Shown in pieces: positions 9,172 through 17,326 of a stretch of 28,765 nucleotides of DNA. How positions within the stretch are numbered: the first letter of the stretch is position 1; every line of letters starts with the position of its first letter. The stretch is taken from positions 1 through 28,765 of the forward strand of contig DAYH01000002.1 of assembly GCA_002506825.1 (NCBI GenBank), in the 5' to 3' direction. The notes under the pieces were generated by a model that searched no databases, was not told the origin of the DNA, and was given only the letters and a program-made list of their open reading frames with translations. The position numbers were made by a program, and so were the translations under genes. The stretch comes from Euryarchaeota archaeon UBA103. GTDB lineage: Archaea; Thermoplasmatota; Poseidoniia; Poseidoniales; Thalassarchaeaceae.

Positions 9172-9369
9172 ATGAGGGAATTCCCTCAGATGGGATGCGT
9201 GTTGATAATGGACGATAGTTTATCTTTGGAAGAGCTTAGGGAAGAGGTTGATGATCTTAGACAATTAGTCAAGACTTTGTTGACTATAATTATGGAAGAG
9301 GCCGATGGAGTTCAAACTGGTTCGGCTCCCTCAATCCCCGATCAGCCAAAGCGCGGATATTGTATGTGA
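9172..9369 (+). CDS. Small coiled-coil protein (65 aa), unknown function
   Basis: This short acidic protein is centred on a leucine-rich heptad segment, SLEELREEVDDLRQLVKTLL (about residues 17-36), followed by a flexible Pro/Ser tail ending KRGYCM. A dimeric coiled coil is likely. No transmembrane helix or catalytic motif is visible. The TATA-like box 25 bases upstream favours ATG 9172; a start at the MDDSL methionine would leave 53 residues and keep the whole coiled coil. The stop codon ends one base before the stop of the convergent glycosylase gene. I do not recognise a family. Confidence 0.6.
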   Translation: MREFPQMGCVLIMDDSLSLEELREEVDDLRQLVKTLLTIIMEEADGVQTGSAPSIPDQPKRGYCM

Positions 9370-9996
9370 TTAGTATTCTACAGGTTCTGGATCCACAGTC
9401 CTCCACATATAACAGCAGGCCACCGTGCGCCATGGCTTCCATTTCTCTGAAATTGAAAAAAGCTCCTCTTTGGACATTTTTTCTCCTGAGTTGTATGATT
9501 TTTCAATCCCCCTTATCATCCCTATATCGCCGATAGGAAAAACATCGGGACGAAGCATGGTAAAAATCAGAATCATCTCAGCAGTCCACGTCCCAACTCC
9601 TCTTAATTGGATTAATTTCTCTATTATCTCTTCATCTTTCATCTTGTCCCAATCAAGCGAATCATATTCAGTCCAAGATTCAGAAATCCCCAGGACATAT
9701 TCTGCCTTTCTTTGAGATAATCCACAGCTCCTCAATTCATCAATATCTACTCTTAGGATATTTTTCGGTGTAATCTCGCCTATCTTTTTGCAGAGTCTCG
9801 TCCATACAGTAGAAGCGGCCTTGACAGATATCTGTTGGCCGATTACCGATCTAATCAGCGTGTAAAAAATATCTCCTCTGGAAACTAATTCCAGATCATC
9901 GAATTTATCGATTATCCTAGAGAGTGTAATGTCACTAATGGACAGCTCTTTTTTGGCGACGTCCCAGTATTCTGGTCGATTTCCCGATAGGGGCAT
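9370..9996 (-). CDS. AlkA-type DNA-3-methyladenine glycosylase (HhH-GPD superfamily)
   Basis: Base-excision repair enzyme expected to remove alkylated bases such as 3-methyladenine from DNA. The 208 residues cover the helix-hairpin-helix domain: SVIGQQISVKAA (about 50-61) is the usual first helix region, LRGVGTWTAEM (131-141) is the hairpin that grips DNA, and D157 in FPIGDIGM is the expected catalytic Asp. WKPWRTVACCYMWR is the typical C-terminal helix. No Cys4 iron-sulfur cluster motif as in EndoIII/MutY is present, and the N-terminal beta domain of E. coli AlkA is missing, as in short archaeal and bacterial AlkA-like enzymes. The stop codon abuts the stop of the convergent small gene; a divergent gene starts 51 bases upstream. 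Confidence 0.88.
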   Translation of the reverse strand: MPLSGNRPEYWDVAKKELSISDITLSRIIDKFDDLELVSRGDIFYTLIRSVIGQQISVKAASTVWTRLCKKIGEITPKNILRVDIDELRSCGLSQRKAEYVLGISESWTEYDSLDWDKMKDEEIIEKLIQLRGVGTWTAEMILIFTMLRPDVFPIGDIGMIRGIEKSYNSGEKMSKEELFSISEKWKPWRTVACCYMWRTVDPEPVEY

Positions 9997-10046
9997 GCTA
10001 CTTGCAGCGCCTAATGGTTCAAGACTACTAGCCTTCTCCCATCTCC

Positions 10047-10535
10047 ATGAAAGCAGAGAATGTAGTGATTTCCATAGCGGGAATTTGTACCATAGTCTTC
10101 TTCTATCTTGTAATGACGCCCACAGACTCAGTCCAAGATGAGAATAACTGGCAAATCTCTAATGTTTGTCTCGATGACCACAATTCTTTGGATACCCACG
10201 AGCACGTCCAACTAACCATAATCATCAATGGAACCCAAGTTGAGATCAGTCCAAATATCGGAATCGGAGATCCTGGATGCAATGGAATGAAGGGAATACA
10301 TACGCATGACGATACTGGCAAGTTACACATCGAAACCCCCAGTCCCATGCCGGCCCCGTTAGGTGCATTCTTCGAGATTTGGGGAGAGTCATTCAGCGAT
10401 GAAGGCATAATGGGGAACAACGCTGACGACGAACATGAGGTAGTGCTGACTGTCAATGGAGAAGTAAACTCGCTCTATGAGGAATATCTGATGGAAGATG
10501 GAGATATAATTGAAATTGAGTATGGCCTGAAATAG
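10047..10535 (+). CDS. Small membrane-anchored or secreted His-rich protein (162 aa), unknown function
   Basis: One hydrophobic segment (about residues 7-24) acts as signal or N-terminal anchor; the rest should lie outside the cell. The core has a conserved-looking pattern: HEHVQLTIIINGTQVEISPNIGI, a Cys (GCNGMKG), GIHTHDDTGKLHIETP, then LGAFFEIWG. From memory, similar HTHD/LHIE/FFxIWG proteins occur in other archaea and in bacteria without an assigned function. The several His plus Asp and Cys residues make metal binding a reasonable guess. The end (GDIIEIEYGLK) resembles a small beta-grasp-like tail. Divergent from the glycosylase gene with a 50-base spacer; its TAG stop abuts the RtcB stop with no gap. 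No Shine-Dalgarno is visible before ATG 10047. Confidence 0.75.
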   Translation: MKAENVVISIAGICTIVFFYLVMTPTDSVQDENNWQISNVCLDDHNSLDTHEHVQLTIIINGTQVEISPNIGIGDPGCNGMKGIHTHDDTGKLHIETPSPMPAPLGAFFEIWGESFSDEGIMGNNADDEHEVVLTVNGEVNSLYEEYLMEDGDIIEIEYGLK

Positions 10536-12011
10536 TCATCCCTTGATAACTGATATTGGCCTCAGTCTCGCCACGGGACGGGCTAGTCCCGCCCGATTAG
10601 TTAAATCAATCACTTCATCAACATCCTTGTATGCGTCGGGCGACTCCTCAGATAGTACATTGGGAGTTTTTGCTCTAATGTGAATCCCCCTTTCTTCTAG
10701 CTCAGAAATTAGTACTTCTGAATCAACAGAGGACCTGGCCGCTGTTCTGGAAAGCCTTCTGCCAGCTCCATGGCAAGAAGAAGAAAAAGCATCATTCGCT
10801 CCATTGACAGGGCCTGCCATGACCCACGAAGCCGTACCCATGTCTCCGGGGACAAGAACAGGCTGACCCGTGGGGAAGCTGGAAGATAACTCAGGATGAT
10901 TTCCTCCTAGTGCCCTAGTGGCGCCCTTCCGATGAACACAGCAGTTACACTGGCCTCCTTCTACATGGTGCCGCTCTATTTTTGCGATATTGTGACTGAC
11001 ATCATACACTAGATTCAATTCTCCATCAATCGAGTACTCGTTTCGCAAGACTTCACGAAGCCTCTGAGTAAGGGCCGATCTGTTCGCGAAAGCAAAATTT
11101 CCTGCAGCATTCATGGCATCAAAATAACTCTCTCCTTCGGAGCTATGTATGGGTGCAGAGGCTAGCTGCCTATCTGGAACAGAAAAACCCCATTTCTCAG
11201 AGAACCAAGAGTCTCCTCTCTTTGAGTAATTCGATTCAATATTTGCTACGTGCTCAGAACATACCTGATGGCCAAGTCCCCTGGATCCAGAATGAATCAT
11301 CGCCGTGACTTGGCCAATTCTCAAGCCGAAAGCTCTTGCGGCTTCTTCGTCAACAATCCTGTCAACAACCTGTAGCTCCATGAAGTGATTTCCAGACCCC
11401 AGAGTCCCGAGAGATGTGGAGCCTCTCTTCATCGCCTTTGGGCCCACGTCCCTGTATTCACTGTGAAGTAGGCCGTTAGATTCTATGCAAGACAAGTCCC
11501 TCGCCTCAGCTAGCCCCAGGTCCACAGCGGCGGAAGCACCGCCCGCTAGGATGGAATCCAATTCTGCATCTCCTAGTGCGACACCTCCCTTTCTACTCGC
11601 CCCCGCTGGAATTTTTCTTGAAAGCTCTTCAGCTAGATGCTTAGGATCGATTTCTGAGATATTAAGGTCAGTAGAGCATAATCTCACTCCACAATTAATG
11701 TCGAATCCAACGCCACCGGGGGAAATTGAACCTCCTTGTTCTCCCCAATCCACATCAGTGGCCACCACTCCACCTATCGGAAAACCATATCCGAAATGCC
11801 AATCGGCCATAGCCCATGCTTCCCCGACAATTCCTGGGAGGCTGGCTGTATTCACCAGCTGGGCAGGGGACCTGTCATCAGAATGGCCGGACAAGTGTTT
11901 CTCATCAGATACAAGTATTGCATCTGTAAGCATCCTGCCGTGTTTTGAAATTCTAATTCTTCCAGGGCCATCCGACTTCATATGCCTCTTCCATGATGCC
12001 TCCATAGGCAT
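10536..12011 (-). CDS. rtcB: RNA-splicing ligase RtcB
   Basis: GTP- and Mn-dependent ligase that joins 2',3'-cyclic phosphate and 5'-OH RNA ends, chiefly tRNA exon halves in archaea. The 491 residues match the family length. The metal and guanylate site residues are all present: D104 and C107 in GVGFDINCGVR, N208-H209 in GTLGSGNHFME, H240 in MIHSGSRGLGHQ, H340 in YDVSHNIAK, and the His that carries GMP, H414, in SSSCHGAGRR. VHRKGATRA (about 359-367) is also typical. Start ATG 12011-12009 is used; a second Met follows at codon 3 and cannot be excluded. There is no intein. The gene is divergent from alaS, sharing a spacer of about 90 bases. Its cofactor archease lies at 20447 in the same window but not in the same operon. 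Confidence 0.96.
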   Translation of the reverse strand: MPMEASWKRHMKSDGPGRIRISKHGRMLTDAILVSDEKHLSGHSDDRSPAQLVNTASLPGIVGEAWAMADWHFGYGFPIGGVVATDVDWGEQGGSISPGGVGFDINCGVRLCSTDLNISEIDPKHLAEELSRKIPAGASRKGGVALGDAELDSILAGGASAAVDLGLAEARDLSCIESNGLLHSEYRDVGPKAMKRGSTSLGTLGSGNHFMELQVVDRIVDEEAARAFGLRIGQVTAMIHSGSRGLGHQVCSEHVANIESNYSKRGDSWFSEKWGFSVPDRQLASAPIHSSEGESYFDAMNAAGNFAFANRSALTQRLREVLRNEYSIDGELNLVYDVSHNIAKIERHHVEGGQCNCCVHRKGATRALGGNHPELSSSFPTGQPVLVPGDMGTASWVMAGPVNGANDAFSSSCHGAGRRLSRTAARSSVDSEVLISELEERGIHIRAKTPNVLSEESPDAYKDVDEVIDLTNRAGLARPVARLRPISVIKG

Positions 12012-12091
12012 GCGTCATATGCGTAACCTTTCAAAGCGCCGTTACGGTGTTAACAATCGAATTCAAGTCAAACCCTTCAATGCGTGAGCAA

Positions 12092-12096
12092 GGAGG
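12092..12096 (+). promoter_or_regulatory. Shine-Dalgarno site that decides the alaS start
   Basis: GGAGG lies six bases before ATG 12103. It ends directly against a possible in-frame GTG at 12097, which is too close to be served by it. The site therefore favours ATG 12103. Confidence 0.65.
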
Positions 12097-12102
12097 GTGA
12101 CA

Positions 12103-14976
12103 ATGGGGTTCGGCGAAATCAGTATCCCCTACTGGGAAGAATCCGGACATATCCTCAAGATTTGTAAGGTAACTGGTTTAAGATTCTGGACTAGGGACCC
12201 GATCAGATCGACCTGTGGAGACACCAACGAAGACCCTTACACATTCATAGGAAATCCAATAATTGAGGGGTTCTCATCTAGGGGGAAACAACTCAAAGAT
12301 GAGATGAGAGAGGCATTCCTAAGCTTTTTTGACTCAAAAGGCCATACTAGGATCAATCCATATCCGGTTATCGCCCGATGGAGAGATGACATCCATCTGA
12401 CAATAGCCAGCATAGCTGATTTCCAGCCCCATGTAACCAGCGGTACAGTCCCGCCCCCTGCAAATCCATTAGGAATTAGTCAACCATGCATTAGATTGAC
12501 CGATGTGGCCGCCGTAGGACGTTCAGGGAGGCACCTTTCTACCTTTGAGATGATGGCACACCATGCATTCAACCGCCCTAAAGAGGGTGACGTCGTATAC
12601 TGGATAGATCGATGTGTCAGATACTGCGATGAATTGCTAGTTGAAAAATTGGGCATCGAACCAACTAGTATTACTTATGTTGAAAATCCATGGTCAGGAG
12701 GAGGGAATGCCGGCCCAGCTCTAGAAGTAATTGTAGGGGGTCTAGAGCTTGCAACCCTGGTCTTTATGAATCTGGAAGAAGACGAAGAAGGAGAGGTCCT
12801 AATCAAGGGGCAGAAGTACAGCGAGATGGAACTCCAGATCATTGATACTGGATATGGCCTTGAGAGATTCTGCTGGGCAGCCGCGGGAACCCCTACTATC
12901 TACGAGGCGATTTATCCAGAATCTATCGACTGGCTAAAGACAATTTCTGGATTCGACTCGTTCCTAGATTCCTTGGAAATAAGGGTAGAAATGGAAGTTT
13001 TATTGGGCGAACTTTCCAGATTAGCAGGCATTCTTAATATCGATGTTGGAACTGATGTTGAGGAATTATACAGAAATCTTTCAGAAAGACTCTCAGAAAA
13101 TGGAATATTGATCTCATTGGAAGATCTAAAGAAAGTAACTGAGCCACTTTCCTCAATATATGCCATTCCTGACCACATGCATGCGATATGTAACATGCTT
13201 GGGGATGGCATGGTGCCGAGTAATAGCAAGGCCGGATATCTAGTGAGGATGCTAGCAAGAAGAGTTTGTAGGATGAAAGACTCACTATCTGTGCCCGTAA
13301 CTCTGTCGCAATTAGGCGCACACCATATACAGACTCACTTGGACATACGGGGTTTTGTGCAGTCAGAAGAGGGTATTTTGAAAATATTAGAACTTGAAGA
13401 AGCCAGATATCATGAGATGTTGAGGAAAGGTAGGGCGGCAGTCAAGACCGCATTGAAGGGTACCCCCTCGGACTCAAGACAGATTGATGATGAGACCCTA
13501 TTCAGATTGTCAGAAGAAAGAGGTCTAAATCCAGATATGGTGGTGTCTATAGCCAAGGAACTTGGGTGGCCAAATCTAGAGGTCAGAGTCGGATTCACTG
13601 CGGATATGGCAGCAAGAAACGCACTAATGACTAAGAATGCCTCAAAATCAAAAAATAGAGATGAAATTTTCGACACAAGCGGCTTAGAGATTACTCAACT
13701 AGACTTTTATGATGATGCCAAGGCCATAGAATTTCAGGCCGAAGTTTTGCATTGTTTCGCTCTCACAGACGATATGATTTCGCAACTGACATTCTCAGGA
13801 GAGGTCGAATCTATCCCCTCATATGCTATAGTAACAGACAGAACCTTGTTTTATCCGGAAGGAGGCGGGCAATTGGGCGACCAGGGGATATTTTCACAGA
13901 ATGGCAAGGAGTCCCCCGTTCTAGATACCAAGTCTCAGGAAGGTGTAGTATTGCACTTCACAGCAAACCCACTCAATCCAGGAAAGGTAAAGGGAACTCT
14001 AAACCGTGACAGGAGAAAACAATTGATGGATCACCATACTGCCGTTCATATCGTCGGAGGGGCGGCACGTCATATTCTAGGGCCGCACATCTGGCAGGCT
14101 GGATCTAGCAAGGGAGCAAGATATGCTAGATTAGATATCACTCATCATTCTAGATTGTCCAGAAGAGAAATAGAGGACATTGAAGATCTTGCAAACAATA
14201 TAATCGATTCAAATCTAAAAATTAAGAAAGAAGTTTTAGATAGATCAGACGCAGATAGAAAGTATGGATTTGACATCTATCAAGGCGGTCCGCCCAAACA
14301 CAGTAGAATCCGAGTGATCAGTGTAGGGGATTTTGATGTTCAGGCCTGCGGAGGGACGCATCATGATCAAGTGTCTAGTATTGGTGAGTTGAGGATACTA
14401 AAGTCCAGTCAGGTACAAGACGGGGTAGAGCGTCTGCAAATCGTGGCAGGGGAGACGTCGAGAGATAACTCAAGGCGACAAGAGCGAATATTGAGTGAAG
14501 CTTCAGAGGTACTCGGCGTACAGTCAGATGATCTTCCAAGGGCCGTCTCTAGATTTTTCGAGGAGTGGAAATCTCAACAGAAGAGGATCGAGTCCCTGGA
14601 GGCAGAAATTGTCAGGCTTAGGACATCTGGCGGTGGTGATGATTTGGTCGTAGTAGAAGGCGTGAGATATGTCGTCATGGAAGTGGAAGGTGAGATGAAG
14701 CAGATGATGACAATGCTCTCACAATTAACCCGCGATACTGAGAGGCCAACATTGGCCGTGCTGGGTACCAGAATTGGAGGTGGCAAGTTAATCGTCGCTT
14801 GTACTGAAGACTCAATCGCTTCAGAACGGCATAATGCAGTCGAAATCCTAAATAAAATTTCAGGGCATATTGGAGGGGGCGGTGGAGGCAGACCAACTAT
14901 GGCCCAAGGAGGCGGGACCAATGGAGATGGCATCCCACACGCACTCAAAGCCGCAAACACTTTCCTCGGATTATGA
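12103..14976 (+). CDS. alaS: Alanyl-tRNA synthetase, archaeal type
   Basis: Charges tRNA-Ala with alanine and hydrolyses misacylated Ser/Gly-tRNA-Ala. From ATG 12103 the protein has 957 residues, usual for archaeal AlaRS with its N-terminal extension. The class II core includes RWRDDIHLTIASIADFQPH and the motif 3-like TGYGLERF (about 250-257). The editing domain has the zinc ligands HHTAVH (about 645) and CGGTHH (about 750), and the C-terminal DHHA1-like region ends in GHIGGGGGGRPTMAQGGG. A GGAGG site six bases upstream selects ATG 12103 over GTG 12097. The aminotransferase gene starts four bases after the TGA stop, so the two form an operon. The rtcB gene diverges upstream. Confidence 0.96.
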   Translation: MGFGEISIPYWEESGHILKICKVTGLRFWTRDPIRSTCGDTNEDPYTFIGNPIIEGFSSRGKQLKDEMREAFLSFFDSKGHTRINPYPVIARWRDDIHLTIASIADFQPHVTSGTVPPPANPLGISQPCIRLTDVAAVGRSGRHLSTFEMMAHHAFNRPKEGDVVYWIDRCVRYCDELLVEKLGIEPTSITYVENPWSGGGNAGPALEVIVGGLELATLVFMNLEEDEEGEVLIKGQKYSEMELQIIDTGYGLERFCWAAAGTPTIYEAIYPESIDWLKTISGFDSFLDSLEIRVEMEVLLGELSRLAGILNIDVGTDVEELYRNLSERLSENGILISLEDLKKVTEPLSSIYAIPDHMHAICNMLGDGMVPSNSKAGYLVRMLARRVCRMKDSLSVPVTLSQLGAHHIQTHLDIRGFVQSEEGILKILELEEARYHEMLRKGRAAVKTALKGTPSDSRQIDDETLFRLSEERGLNPDMVVSIAKELGWPNLEVRVGFTADMAARNALMTKNASKSKNRDEIFDTSGLEITQLDFYDDAKAIEFQAEVLHCFALTDDMISQLTFSGEVESIPSYAIVTDRTLFYPEGGGQLGDQGIFSQNGKESPVLDTKSQEGVVLHFTANPLNPGKVKGTLNRDRRKQLMDHHTAVHIVGGAARHILGPHIWQAGSSKGARYARLDITHHSRLSRREIEDIEDLANNIIDSNLKIKKEVLDRSDADRKYGFDIYQGGPPKHSRIRVISVGDFDVQACGGTHHDQVSSIGELRILKSSQVQDGVERLQIVAGETSRDNSRRQERILSEASEVLGVQSDDLPRAVSRFFEEWKSQQKRIESLEAEIVRLRTSGGGDDLVVVEGVRYVVMEVEGEMKQMMTMLSQLTRDTERPTLAVLGTRIGGGKLIVACTEDSIASERHNAVEILNKISGHIGGGGGGRPTMAQGGGTNGDGIPHALKAANTFLGL

Positions 14977-14980
14977 TACT

Positions 14981-16183
14981 ATGGTCGAAATTATCGATGT
15001 TTCAGCCCGCGCCGCGGCAATAGAGTATGCCATTAGAGACGTGGTAGTTCCAGCTGTGGAGCTCGAGAAACAAGGTCATGAAATTATACGAATGAACGTA
15101 GGAGATCCATTGGCGTTTGACGGGCTCCCAACTCCTCAACACATGATTAGAGCTTACAAGAACGCTCTAGATAATCAAAACAATGGATATGGTCCATCTT
15201 ATGGGATTCCTGAGTTACGTGAGGCCATTGCAAAATCAGAGAGTAGAAAAGGATGGGATTGTGATGAAAATGATATTTATGTTACTCATGGGGTAACTGA
15301 GGCTTTACAGATTATTTTTGCTTCATTCTTGGAATCTGGTGACAAAGTTTTGGCCCCTGGTCCGCATTATCCACCATATATGGCCTATCCTCAAATGTAT
15401 GGTGCTACAACTGTAGAGTATCGACTTGACCCAACCGATGGATGGCGTATCGATTTAGAAGATATCAAAACCAAAATGGATGAAAGTGTACGCCTACTAG
15501 TTCTTATCAACCCCAACAATCCAACAGGTAATGTTGCAACTGTAGATGAAATTGACAGTCTCATTCAGATAGTCGAGCAGTGGCCAAAATGTACAATTAT
15601 AGCAGATGAGATTTATGACGGATTGGATTTCACAGATAAATTCGTATCAGTGGCTTCACGATCCAGCAAAGTCCCAGTTTTGGCCTTGAATGGGGTTTCA
15701 AAGGTTTACTTCGCCCCAGGTTGGAGGATAGGGTATATGGCATGGCACGACCCATCTGGTAAGCTAGGTTTGGTCAGGGATGGGGTTGAAAGGCTTCTTA
15801 GAAGTAGACTCTGTGCTTCTACTCCTGCTCAGTTTGGGTATTTGGCAGGGCTTACAGATGATTCTGAGTGGCTCAAAGATCACCGCAGTAGGATAAAGGA
15901 GAGGCTGGATTATTGCATCGAGAGGATTTCGAAAATAGACGGACTAGAATGTGAGCCTCCAGGAGGGGCATTCTATTTATTTGTCAGGATTACTGATGAA
16001 AGACTATCGTCAGACGATAAAAAATTCGTACTACAGTTACTCGAAGAAAAGCACGTTTTAGTCGTACATGGTTCGGGATTCTCCCCGGAGTACGGCCGTG
16101 GGCATTTCAGGATGGTATGTCTGCCAACAATTGAAATCTTAGATGAGGCATTCAACAGGATCTCTGATTTCCTAGGGGGCTGA
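14981..16183 (+). CDS. Class I/II PLP aminotransferase, alanine aminotransferase-like
   Basis: PLP enzyme expected to interconvert pyruvate plus glutamate with alanine plus 2-oxoglutarate. The 400-residue protein from ATG 14981 resembles the alanine aminotransferase of Pyrococcus in order and motifs: an EYAIRDVV N-terminus, PGPHYPPY, INPNNPTG, ADEIYD (PLP-ring Asp about 209), NGVSKVYFAPGWRIGY with PLP Lys about 241, and a HGSGF...GHFRMV C-terminus carrying the carboxylate-binding Arg. The reading frame is open upstream inside alaS, but a homologous N-terminus begins at MVEIIDVS, four bases after the alaS stop, with no Shine-Dalgarno, so translational coupling is likely. Aspartate or another amino donor cannot be excluded. 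Pairing with alaS supports alanine. Confidence 0.88.
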   Translation: MVEIIDVSARAAAIEYAIRDVVVPAVELEKQGHEIIRMNVGDPLAFDGLPTPQHMIRAYKNALDNQNNGYGPSYGIPELREAIAKSESRKGWDCDENDIYVTHGVTEALQIIFASFLESGDKVLAPGPHYPPYMAYPQMYGATTVEYRLDPTDGWRIDLEDIKTKMDESVRLLVLINPNNPTGNVATVDEIDSLIQIVEQWPKCTIIADEIYDGLDFTDKFVSVASRSSKVPVLALNGVSKVYFAPGWRIGYMAWHDPSGKLGLVRDGVERLLRSRLCASTPAQFGYLAGLTDDSEWLKDHRSRIKERLDYCIERISKIDGLECEPPGGAFYLFVRITDERLSSDDKKFVLQLLEEKHVLVVHGSGFSPEYGRGHFRMVCLPTIEILDEAFNRISDFLGG

Positions 16184-16187
16184 TTAT

Positions 16188-17279
16188 CTGGGATTCCTAG
16201 ATCGTTTCAGAAAATATAAGCCACTCTCTGAAACTTTAGAAGAAAGGTGGAAATCAGAATCAGATGGATCAATATCTGATAGGTGGACAAAGAATCAAAA
16301 AACTTGGATGGTGAGTCCAATTTGGCTGAATTCACTATTATCAAATGTTGAAATGAGGACAAGTCTTAGCCTAGGTAGAAAAATCGCGCATGCATCTTCT
16401 GAGTCGGAGGAGTTCCTCTTTTCTTTACAGGATCAGATTCCCAGTGGAAAGAATCCCAGAAAATGGAAAAAGTTCTCAGAAGGTAGAATATCCAGGGGTT
16501 TAGGGGAAATCGAAATAATTGAGGAAAACCCTGAAAATGCTACCATTCTAGTCAACAGATATTTCTCAGGGCCATTGGATGCAGGAATTATTGCCAGCAC
16601 ATGGGAGACCGCCACAGGAAAGAGGTATAAATTCAGGTGGTCCGAATCCAAGGATGTATTGATGGTGGAACTGACCAAGGACGAGGTGAAAATTCCATTC
16701 CCAAAAGAAATGAAAAAGAATTGGCTCGGTATCGATGAAAAAGTCGACGGCACAAGTATCATTCAGTGGGGAGATATCAGAGAATTGGACGCAGGCGGTT
16801 GGGAAATGAACGGTGAAAGAAAAATTATGATTCATAGGGATTTAATTCTTAGATTCGAAGAATATTCTCAGTCTCAAATAATCTCATTAAGAGAATCCAG
16901 GCAGGAGGACTATGTCTGGAAAGACGTAGGCGGAAATAGATCTTTATGGTGGACGGCAGTTGCAGACTCATGTAGACAACTATTTTTCGATAGTGGGAAG
17001 CACGTAATGATATCAGGAGCCAAAGATTGGACTAGTTCATCAATCAGAAACCTCTCTCTTCAGGGTCTTGGAAAACTTTCCAAGCCAGAACTAAAGTCAG
17101 AAAACGGGGAATTGAATTCAGACATAGTAGGGTGCTTCCACCCTGCTATTTCTGGAGGGATACTACTAGGCTGCTGGGAGAGATCAACAGGGGTAAAGGG
17201 GAGGATGAAAATGGGTTCCGAAGCAGGAGTTGTGACTGTAAATATAGTCCCAAAGAGAGCTTCTACATCCAACCTATGA
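16188..17279 (+). CDS. Unrecognised protein with an internal domain duplication (start uncertain; first ATG at 16308)
   Basis: From ATG 16308 the protein has 323 residues, but the frame is open from 16176 and the 40 codons before that ATG read as protein (for example FRKYKPLSETLEERWKS). This stretch contains no ATG, GTG or TTG; the only candidate is CTG 16188, eight bases after a G-run. Two segments look alike: FSGPLDAGIIASTWETATGK (from about nt 16565) and FHPAISGGILLGCWERSTGV (from about nt 17136), each followed by a beta-hairpin ending in VLMVEL or VVTVNI. Each is preceded by a GLGEIE or GLGKLS strand. The pattern faintly recalls the V4R small-ligand fold, without its usual Cys cluster. 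No signal peptide or membrane segment is seen. It follows the aminotransferase within a few bases, so it is probably in that operon. Function unknown. Confidence 0.7.
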   Translation: MGFLDRFRKYKPLSETLEERWKSESDGSISDRWTKNQKTWMVSPIWLNSLLSNVEMRTSLSLGRKIAHASSESEEFLFSLQDQIPSGKNPRKWKKFSEGRISRGLGEIEIIEENPENATILVNRYFSGPLDAGIIASTWETATGKRYKFRWSESKDVLMVELTKDEVKIPFPKEMKKNWLGIDEKVDGTSIIQWGDIRELDAGGWEMNGERKIMIHRDLILRFEEYSQSQIISLRESRQEDYVWKDVGGNRSLWWTAVADSCRQLFFDSGKHVMISGAKDWTSSSIRNLSLQGLGKLSKPELKSENGELNSDIVGCFHPAISGGILLGCWERSTGVKGRMKMGSEAGVVTVNIVPKRASTSNL

Positions 17280-17299
17280 TAATCCTGTTCTGTCAAATG

Positions 17300-17306
17300 T
17301 TATATC
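17300..17306 (+). promoter_or_regulatory. TATA-like box before the type 3 repeat gene
   Basis: TTATATC, in the gap after the previous gene. A start about 25 bases downstream would fall near 17328, at the palindrome, giving a leader of some 27 bases with a GGGGTG ribosome site (17344-17349) before ATG 17355. Confidence 0.45.
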
Positions 17307-17326
17307 CATCCTTAATGTCAAAGGGT

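Noticed and set aside
11485..12087. 200-codon plus-strand frame opposite rtcB
   Set aside because: It is antisense to well-conserved RtcB motifs and reads as low-complexity Ser/Pro/Ala; a shadow of the real gene.
12012..12102. Riboswitch or T-box in the rtcB-alaS spacer
   Set aside because: Only about 90 bases, no extended pairing seen, and T-boxes are bacterial; only the ribosome site is supported.
14870..14980. N-terminal 37 codons of the aminotransferase frame inside alaS
   Set aside because: They overlap the conserved alaS C-terminus in another frame, and the homologous N-terminus begins at ATG 14981.
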